From a virus, in the IMG/VR virus record IMGVR_UViG_3300048930_000650, positions 1-27,292 of that record: a stretch of 27,292 nucleotides of DNA, one strand, 5' to 3'. Positions within the stretch are counted from its first letter, which is position 1. The number at the start of each line of letters is the position of its first letter. The notes beneath the pieces are model-generated. The model was not told the origin of the DNA, made no database searches, and saw only the letters and a program-made list of their open reading frames with translations. Below are positions 21,471 through 27,292 of the stretch, piece by piece. Position numbers and translations under genes: made by a program.

Positions 21471-22928
21471 ATGGCAGACCCTAGACTTCCAGTGGCACCT
21501 ATGACTCCGGCTCAGCAAGTTGTCGAGCCGCAAGACTCTGTTGTGCCAGAAATTTTGCAGCAAGCGGTGGCAGCAGCTCCGACCCCTGTGGTTGAACCAG
21601 CCTTAACTAGCATGGGCTATCCACAACCGGTTATTCCTATGCCGCCACCAAGTCAATATGCTGTTCAAGACCCAGTTGCTCAGCAGAAACTTGCTCAATA
21701 TGTTCAGCCATCTTCCGAACCTATTTTGCAAGAAGGTGATTTAGCGGCTCTTGAGCCTGCAACTGCCACGGCTCTAACAACGCCGACACAAGAACAAATT
21801 GCGGCAGAATACTTGAAGCTTTCTGCACCAATCCAGCAAGAACAAGCCCGACTAAATGCGATGGATGCAGTTGAAAAAATGCGTCTTGCTGCCGAAAAAC
21901 GTCAGTTGGAGCGAGAAGAAGCTTTAAACGCTAAGCTTCAGGAAGTTGATGCTAGAGTGCGCACTAAGAGCTTTGGCGAACTGTTTGCTAGCGGGTCTAC
22001 TGGCCAAAAAATTGGGTCGGCTCTTGCAATTCTTGCGGGTGGATTATCACAAGGACTAACTGGTGGTAAGTCTAATCCAGTTATAGATTTTATGGACAGA
22101 ATAGCAGAGCAGCAAGCCTCCAAAGATAAATTGAGCCTGGAAGAAAAGGAAGCGTTAAAACGTCAAGTATATCAGCAAGGTGAGTTGGAGCTTAAAAAGC
22201 TTGAAAATGCGACTCAAAACGCATTTCGCAAAGACCAGCTAAAACTTATGCAGCAAGAAATGCAAAATAAGCAAGCAGAAATTACTGCTAGACTTCAAGC
22301 ACAAATAGCTACCAGCATGCCTCAAGACATTTATTCTGGCCGAGAATTAACGCCCGAAGAGGCTCTGAAAGCCCGCGCAAATAAGGACACGGCCCGCCAA
22401 GTAGTTCAATTGCCAAACGGTAAGGCGTTTTTGGCCACCAGCCCTACGGATGCTGCGGAGTTTAAGAAATTTGCTACTGAATCATTTAATGCTATTAAGC
22501 TGCTAGACGATTATAAAAAGCTTGGTTCTAAAGGCTCTATGTTTAGTTTAAAAGACAGAGCGCAGGCAAACACCTTAAAACAAGCTATTGCTGGCGCGCT
22601 TAGACTCCCATTGACTGGTCCTGGTGCGCTTACTGACCAGGAGAGAGAGGCGCTGTTTAAGGCAATCGGAGACCCTTTGTCATTTACCACCTTGCGACCT
22701 GTGGAAACCGCAAAGGTTGACAGGTTAATACAGGCAGTAAAAGCTAGCACTGTTAGCAAGGCTCGGCTTTCTGGAATAGCGGGGCAACTTTTTGATGAAA
22801 AGATGGTAAAAGTTGGTGATAAAGTATATAATGTAGATGATTTAGTGTCGTCGTATAAAAAACGCATGCCAAATCTTTCTGAAGAACAGATTAAACGCGC
22901 TATTGAAAAACAATTTCCAGAACTATAG
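21471..22928 (+). CDS. Internal virion/ejection-type protein, Ala/Gln-rich
   Basis: 485 residues. Pro/Ala-rich N-terminus of about 100 residues, then a long coiled coil (about 125-175, EKMRLAAEKRQLEREEALNA), a Gly/Ser segment (GSALAILAGGLSQGLTGG) that may enter membranes, further coiled coil (about 215-280), and a compact helical C-terminus ending SEEQIKRAIEKQFPEL. Composition and place between tail and fibre genes match podophage internal proteins that form the DNA ejection channel. Two bases separate it from the preceding stop. Confidence 0.7.
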   Translation: MADPRLPVAPMTPAQQVVEPQDSVVPEILQQAVAAAPTPVVEPALTSMGYPQPVIPMPPPSQYAVQDPVAQQKLAQYVQPSSEPILQEGDLAALEPATATALTTPTQEQIAAEYLKLSAPIQQEQARLNAMDAVEKMRLAAEKRQLEREEALNAKLQEVDARVRTKSFGELFASGSTGQKIGSALAILAGGLSQGLTGGKSNPVIDFMDRIAEQQASKDKLSLEEKEALKRQVYQQGELELKKLENATQNAFRKDQLKLMQQEMQNKQAEITARLQAQIATSMPQDIYSGRELTPEEALKARANKDTARQVVQLPNGKAFLATSPTDAAEFKKFATESFNAIKLLDDYKKLGSKGSMFSLKDRAQANTLKQAIAGALRLPLTGPGALTDQEREALFKAIGDPLSFTTLRPVETAKVDRLIQAVKASTVSKARLSGIAGQLFDEKMVKVGDKVYNVDDLVSSYKKRMPNLSEEQIKRAIEKQFPEL

Positions 22929-22936
22929 GCATTAAC

Positions 22937-25123
22937 ATGGCTGATATTAACCCAAACGAACTACCACCACTAGACTTGCAGGAGCTTGATGCGGAACTTC
23001 GCAAAGAGGCGCAGTATGGTGAGCGTCCTGTAGAGGCGGCTTTAGGTAGTGCGGCGAGCGCCGCCACGTTTGGGTTATCCGATGCTGCGTTAACTGCTGC
23101 TGGCGTAAGTCCAGAGCGTCTGCGCGAAGTTCGTGACCGTGAAGCCGAGGCTGCTATGCTCGGCACTGTAACTGGTGTGGTTGGACCTGCACTCCTAACC
23201 GGCGGCACAAGCGCTGCAGCCCAAACAGCCAGTGCTGGGGTTAAGGCCGCTACGGCAGCTGGCCGTGCGGCTGAAGCGGCAGCGGCTAAAGTGCTTGCGC
23301 CGTCGGTAGGCTCTACTGCTGCTAGTATTGCTGCTAAAGGCGCTGGTGGTGCCGTAGAGGGGGCATTAGCGGGTGCAGGGCAGCTTGTATCGGATGTGGC
23401 GCTTGACCGTAAAGATTTATCAGCCGAGTCGGCGCTAGCCACCGTTGGTACTGGTGCACTTTTTGGTGGTGGATTTGGTACTGCGCTTGGGACTATGCAG
23501 GCTACAATTCCTAAAGCTATAGACAAAGTGGGAAGGCTGACTAAAGGTGCTCGCACTACAGTTTCTGAGGCTTTAGACCCGCTTACGGACCCGGTTGAAG
23601 CAAGCTTGCGCGTGAGCACTCCAACTGCTGCCGAGCGACTCAAGCTTCGAGAGTCTTTAGGCAAAAACCTTGATTATTATCCGACCTATCTTAAAGAAGA
23701 ATTAGGCATTGAAACGTTTAGCAGTCCAGGACAATTGCTCGCTAAAAACAAGCAAGTAGTTGCGGAAGCTGGAGAAGCTATTGGAGCTATTAGCAAGCGC
23801 CTGGATGAATTAACTGCTGAGGGTGCCGTACCTATTACCAGAACTCAGGCCTATCAACCGCTGTTGTCGCGTATCGACGATATGATTAGCAAAATCGACC
23901 CCGACTTAGAGGCGGCTGTCCCTCAATTAAAAATTCTTAATAAATATCGTCGTGATGTTATTGCTAAAGCCACAAAAGACGCTCCTTTTAACTTTGCAGA
24001 ATTTAACCGCTACAGGGAGTTTTTGCAACGTCAAAAATATAGAGGAGGCGGCGCACTCGAGAGCATGGAGGCCAATACCGCTAATGAGCTTCGAAATGTT
24101 GCTCGAGACGTCATCGATAGTATTGCTGCAAATGCGTCTAAAACCGAACCAGCACTCGCTACGGCTTTGCAAAAAGCTAATAAAACTTATCACATTGGTA
24201 AAACGGCTGAACAGTTTCTCAAAAAAACCGCCAATACCCAGGCTGGCGTAGACTCGCTGCTCACATTTGTAGGTCAAACTACCGGTCGAGTGGCTCGCAA
24301 TACTGCGGTAGTAACTGACCTTGCTGCCCGCACTGCTAAAGTTAAACAGGCTGTGACTAAGGCAGTAGACAACTTTTTTGATTCTACTGTTAGACCTGCA
24401 AAACAAATGCCAACAGGCCTGGCCAGCACCCAAGTATTATTGGCTAGCGGTTTTGCATCTAATCCTGAAACCGGCAAAATGCCCAAAAACAAGGATGCGG
24501 CCTTTGAGAACGTGCAACAAAACTTGCGCAACCTGCAAAGCGACCCAGAGCGCATGGTTGAACTTATTGCTCGCAAGACGGCCCGCGTATCTAATGCAGA
24601 CCCTGGAGTGGGCGCTGCAATGCAAGTTACGCTAGCCAAAGCAGTACAATTTTTAACTGATAAATTACCCGCTCCCGCAATTCAAGCAGGTCTATTTCAA
24701 CGCCCATACAAGCCATCCAGCATGGAAATGGCTAAATTTGAGCGCTATATGCAAGTGATTGAGCGCCCACTTACGGTTCTCGATGACTTAGACAAAGGCA
24801 CACTAACTCGAGAGCACGTTGAGGCCCTTAAGGCCGTATATCCTGAATTATATGCCGAGGTTCAGCAAGCAGCAATTGACCGCATTACGTCTGGCGCTGA
24901 GGTGCCTTATAATCGCAAGGTGCAAATGTCTATTTTGCTAGATATTCCTGCCGACAGCAGTTTGTCCGCCGACTCAGTCATGCAGCTGCAGCAGAATTTT
25001 CAGCCAGACCAATCAAGCCCTGAGGCAGGTGCAGTAAATCCGACCGTCACGGGCCTTCAAAACATAGACATGGCCGGTAGAGCGGAAACAGACGTACAGG
25101 CTGTGGCTGCCGATGAGCCCTAG
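22937..25123 (+). CDS. Large internal virion/DNA-ejection-type protein
   Basis: 728 residues. Residues 30-200 are extremely Ala/Gly-rich with repeated small-residue stretches (AALGSAASAATFGLSDAALT, GAGGAVEGALAGAGQLV, GTGALFGGGFGTALG) that could span or disturb a membrane. The motif RLREVRDREAEAAMLGTV is common in phage proteins annotated as DNA-transfer or internal proteins. The middle (230-430) is helical and charged, and the C-terminus is less repetitive, with a tail of polar residues. It would be ejected into the cell with DNA. Assignment is by composition, size and position; no enzymatic motif (such as a transglycosylase) is evident. Confidence 0.7.
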   Translation: MADINPNELPPLDLQELDAELRKEAQYGERPVEAALGSAASAATFGLSDAALTAAGVSPERLREVRDREAEAAMLGTVTGVVGPALLTGGTSAAAQTASAGVKAATAAGRAAEAAAAKVLAPSVGSTAASIAAKGAGGAVEGALAGAGQLVSDVALDRKDLSAESALATVGTGALFGGGFGTALGTMQATIPKAIDKVGRLTKGARTTVSEALDPLTDPVEASLRVSTPTAAERLKLRESLGKNLDYYPTYLKEELGIETFSSPGQLLAKNKQVVAEAGEAIGAISKRLDELTAEGAVPITRTQAYQPLLSRIDDMISKIDPDLEAAVPQLKILNKYRRDVIAKATKDAPFNFAEFNRYREFLQRQKYRGGGALESMEANTANELRNVARDVIDSIAANASKTEPALATALQKANKTYHIGKTAEQFLKKTANTQAGVDSLLTFVGQTTGRVARNTAVVTDLAARTAKVKQAVTKAVDNFFDSTVRPAKQMPTGLASTQVLLASGFASNPETGKMPKNKDAAFENVQQNLRNLQSDPERMVELIARKTARVSNADPGVGAAMQVTLAKAVQFLTDKLPAPAIQAGLFQRPYKPSSMEMAKFERYMQVIERPLTVLDDLDKGTLTREHVEALKAVYPELYAEVQQAAIDRITSGAEVPYNRKVQMSILLDIPADSSLSADSVMQLQQNFQPDQSSPEAGAVNPTVTGLQNIDMAGRAETDVQAVAADEP

Positions 25124-25198
25124 TCTAATAAATTTGCACTAATATGGGCATAGTGCTCATAAATCTTGGCCATAAGCCATAACCCATAAGGAGATTTT
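25124..25198 (+). promoter_or_regulatory. Spacer with hairpin and ribosome site before fibre genes
   Basis: A 6-bp inverted repeat GCACTA (25136-25141) / TAGTGC (25151-25156) with a 9-base loop is followed by CATAA repeats and AAGGAG at 25188-25193, the ribosome site for the GTG start at 25199. No clear promoter or T-run is seen. Confidence 0.35.
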
Positions 25199-25546
25199 GT
25201 GGCACGTAAAAATGTCAAATCTTTCGCCATGTTAGAAGATGCGGATTTGTCTGGCAATCTAACAGGCACCATGACAAACGTCCAAAACCTGGATAAAGCT
25301 TCAATTCATATATCTTGGGCAGGTTCGAGCCCCGTAGGCGTCGTTACTGTAGAGGCGCGCAATTCTGAGCGTGACAGCTGGTATACCGTTGATATGGGCG
25401 CTCCAATCAATATTTCTGGCAATTCTGGCGACCATTTACTGGTGTTTAATGAGCTGCCATTTTATGACATGCGCCTACAGTATGTGGCCACTAGTGGTAC
25501 TGGCACCGTAGACGCAATTATAACCATGAAACAATCTGGCGGCTAA
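25199..25546 (+). CDS. Small virion-associated beta protein
   Basis: 115 residues, GTG start with a strong AAGGAG site. Beta-rich (SIHISWAGSSPVGVVTVEAR, LPFYDMRLQYVATSGTGTV), ending IITMKQSGG. Similar small proteins accompany fibre genes in many phages, where they probably form an attachment or capping unit. Precedes the repeat-bearing fibre protein by one base. Confidence 0.65.
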   Translation: MARKNVKSFAMLEDADLSGNLTGTMTNVQNLDKASIHISWAGSSPVGVVTVEARNSERDSWYTVDMGAPINISGNSGDHLLVFNELPFYDMRLQYVATSGTGTVDAIITMKQSGG

Positions 25547-25547
25547 C

Positions 25548-26204
25548 ATGGCACAATTCGTATATCCAGCACAGTCCGTATCTATTCCAGGTGTTGCCAC
25601 TGAAGCCACTTTATTGCAGGTAGAAGCTAACACAGCCGACACAGTGCAAGAACTGCAGGACGTTAATTCGGAGTTAAACACACAATCCGCCAGTCTTGCA
25701 AGTATTGATGCAAAATTAACTGCTCCTGTGGCTGTAGACGGACCATTAACCGATGCTGAACTTCGTGCCACTCCTGTGCCGGTGTCTGGCCCATTAACTG
25801 ACGTTCAATTGCGCGCCACACCAGTCGATGTTGCAGGGCCGTTGACTGACGCCGAATTGCGGGCGACTGCTGTGCCAGTATCCGGCCCACTAACGGATGC
25901 CGAACTTCGAGCCAGTGCCGTGCCCGTATCGGCAGCAAGTTTGCCGCTACCCACCGGAGCAGCTACGGAAGCCACGCTTTCTGCAGTACAGTCTGCCGTG
26001 GACAATTTGGACGCAAGGGTGGCAGGTAGTCTTGTGCCAGAAGAATTTGATTACCAAGATATTAGCTATGTTGGAGCCGGTAACGGTGCTGGTGAAGTGT
26101 TTCAGGTGGTTTATAAGCTTGGTGGTTCTGGTGGTACAACCGTAGCCACACTTACTCTTGCCTACGACAGTTCAAATCGTGTAACCAGCGTAACTAGGAG
26201 CTAA
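25548..26204 (+). CDS. Fibre-like protein with four 16-residue repeats
   Basis: 218 residues. N-terminal coiled-coil-like region with ATEATLLQVEANTADTVQEL and a related segment after the repeats (ATEATLSAVQSAVDNLDARV), which may trimerise. Residues 65-128 hold four tandem copies of GPLTDAELRATPVPVS, differing at few positions. The last 70 residues form a small beta domain (Gly-rich, EVFQVVYKLGGSGGTTVATL). Repeats of the PLTDAQLRA type are common in phage fibre shafts or hinges. The stop is two bases before the next ATG. Confidence 0.7.
   Translation: MAQFVYPAQSVSIPGVATEATLLQVEANTADTVQELQDVNSELNTQSASLASIDAKLTAPVAVDGPLTDAELRATPVPVSGPLTDVQLRATPVDVAGPLTDAELRATAVPVSGPLTDAELRASAVPVSAASLPLPTGAATEATLSAVQSAVDNLDARVAGSLVPEEFDYQDISYVGAGNGAGEVFQVVYKLGGSGGTTVATLTLAYDSSNRVTSVTRS
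25740..25931 (+). repeat. Four 48-bp repeats within the fibre-like gene
   Basis: Four consecutive 48-bp units encode the GPLTDAELRATPVPVS motif. Protein identity between units is high while the DNA has diverged at third positions, so selection acts on the protein rather than recent DNA duplication. Confidence 0.85.
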
Positions 26205-26206
26205 TC

Positions 26207-27292
26207 ATGGCATTAAAATTTAATGCTCTGAGCGGCCAACTAGACATTGTCTATGACAAGGCTAGTGAAATTAGCACCGACGACAGTTCGTGGACAGAAC
26301 TTAGCGGCACAGATGTACAGGCGGCCCTAGACAGCGTAGACACACTCATAGCAGCACTACCGGACCCAATTGTTTATCAAGGCACTTGGTCGGCAGCTAC
26401 CAACACGCCTACACTCGCGAACACCGACACTGGCGTTACTGGTTATTTATACCAAGTAAATGCAGCTGGAACTGTTGATTTCGGCGCAGGCAACATAAGC
26501 TTTGAAATTGGCGATAAAGTAGTAAACAACGGGACCATTTGGGAAAAATGGGACATGACCGACGCCGTTATTAGCGTTAACGGGCAGGCGGGCGTAGTTG
26601 TGCTTGACACGGATGATGTGTCCGAGGGTGCTTCCAACCTTTATTTTACAGACTCCCGAGCGCAGGGCGCGATTACTGGCGGAGCCTCGACTATTGTCAC
26701 CTCTAACTTAACCGCTAATCGTGCGCTGACCAGCAATGCGAGCGGTAAGGTGGCTGTATCGGCAGTAACTGACACAGAACTTGGCTACGTTAGTGGCGTG
26801 ACTTCGGCAATTCAAACGCAGTTGGATGCCAAAGAGCCAACTATTACTGTGCTTCCAGTATCTAAAGGTGGTACAAACTCAAGCACGGCCTTAAACAATA
26901 ATCGAGTTATGCGCTCCGACAGCGGCTCTATTATTGAGGCAGCTGCGATTACAGCCAGCCGCGCATTAATTAGCGACACTGACGGCATACCAACGCATAG
27001 CCCCACTACAAGTACTGAGCTTGGCTACGTAAGCGGCGTAACGTCTGCAATTCAAACGCAGTTGGATTTTAAACAACCGCTGCAAGAAACTGCCAACGTA
27101 AACTCAAACATTACTTTAGCCGCAGACGCCATCCATCTTGTGAACACGTCGGCTGCTCGCCTTTTAACGTTGCCTGCGGCAGTAAATAATATGGTTGTTA
27201 TTGTTAAAGATGCAACCGGAGATGCTGAATCCAACACAATAACCATTGTACCAGCATCCGGCACGATTGACGGCGCAGGCTCTTTAACTATC
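26207..27292 (+). CDS. Tail fibre protein, 3' end outside the window
   Basis: Open from ATG 26207 (AGGAG eight bases upstream) to the window edge, 362 residues with no stop, so the C-terminus is missing. Begins MALKFNALSGQLDIVYDKAS, a typical fibre start. DVSEGASNLYFTDSRAQGAI near residue 140 and LGYVSGVTSAIQTQLD twice, 80 residues apart (near 192 and 272), are classic fibre-shaft repeats. The last residues (LTLPAAVNNMVVIVKDATGD and onward) repeat the beta module of the protein at 16212. It most likely binds the host receptor. Confidence 0.8.
   Translation, partial: MALKFNALSGQLDIVYDKASEISTDDSSWTELSGTDVQAALDSVDTLIAALPDPIVYQGTWSAATNTPTLANTDTGVTGYLYQVNAAGTVDFGAGNISFEIGDKVVNNGTIWEKWDMTDAVISVNGQAGVVVLDTDDVSEGASNLYFTDSRAQGAITGGASTIVTSNLTANRALTSNASGKVAVSAVTDTELGYVSGVTSAIQTQLDAKEPTITVLPVSKGGTNSSTALNNNRVMRSDSGSIIEAAAITASRALISDTDGIPTHSPTTSTELGYVSGVTSAIQTQLDFKQPLQETANVNSNITLAADAIHLVNTSAARLLTLPAAVNNMVVIVKDATGDAESNTITIVPASGTIDGAGSLTI

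Noticed and set aside
22900-23664. 254-codon open frame on the minus strand
   Set aside because: It mirrors the Ala/Gly-rich internal protein gene; its Ser/Ala/Pro composition comes from the complement of GC-rich codons.
25322-25333. GGTTCGAGCCCC, resembling a tRNA T-arm
   Set aside because: It lies in frame inside the small beta protein gene (AGSSPVG) and no acceptor, D or anticodon arms flank it. No tRNA gene was seen in the window.

Overview
The window is a piece of a tailed double-stranded DNA phage (or prophage). It covers the packaging, head and short-tail genes, all on the + strand from about 1.2 kb to the right edge, plus one leftward gene at the left edge. The gene order (large terminase, portal, coiled-coil scaffold, HK97-type capsid, head decoration protein, head-tail adaptor, long beta-rich tail protein, large Ala/Gly-rich internal virion proteins, fibres) and the absence of a tape measure or contractile-sheath gene point to a podovirus-like phage. 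The host cannot be named from sequence. Shine-Dalgarno sites, a signal peptide and -24/-12 promoter-like elements would fit a Gram-negative bacterium with sigma-54; that is an inference.

Layout. 1-513 (-): the start of a hexapeptide-repeat (left-handed beta-helix-like) protein that runs off the left edge. Its gene is a 20-copy 18-bp tandem repeat. 514-1238: a 725-bp divergent regulatory region with ten 17-bp elements resembling sigma-54 -24/-12 promoters on both strands, and a threefold C-tract/A-tract/T-tract repeat. 1239-5904: a cassette of small, mostly unrecognised genes that includes a GNAT acetyltransferase and two ClpP-like serine proteases, the second with a signal peptide. 5919-8399: large terminase whose ATPase P-loop is split by a 338-residue LAGLIDADG intein. 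8434-13608: linker protein, portal, scaffold and major capsid gene. The capsid gene is split after codon 19 by a group I intron carrying an endonuclease VII-like HNH gene. 13631-14855: a terminator, a 54-residue membrane protein, a GIY-YIG homing endonuclease, and a decoration-protein gene with no normal start codon. 14873-19868: connector and tail genes. 19855-20196: a second GNAT. 20200-25123: three internal-virion-type proteins, the first ending in an S74-like chaperone-type domain. 25199-27292: receptor-binding or fibre genes with short repeats, the last cut by the right edge.

How it fits together. The rightward genes are tightly packed, often overlapping by a few bases, and read as one late operon downstream of the 0.5-1.2 kb control region. 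Intrinsic terminators after the capsid gene and before the adaptor gene probably adjust expression levels. Three homing elements (intein, HNH intron, GIY-YIG) all sit in or beside the most conserved packaging/head genes, and at least two must be removed by splicing to make functional terminase and capsid protein. The most unusual features are the sigma-54-like array, the exported ClpP-like protease next to a cytosolic one, the split capsid and terminase genes, and the decoration gene lacking ATG/GTG/TTG.
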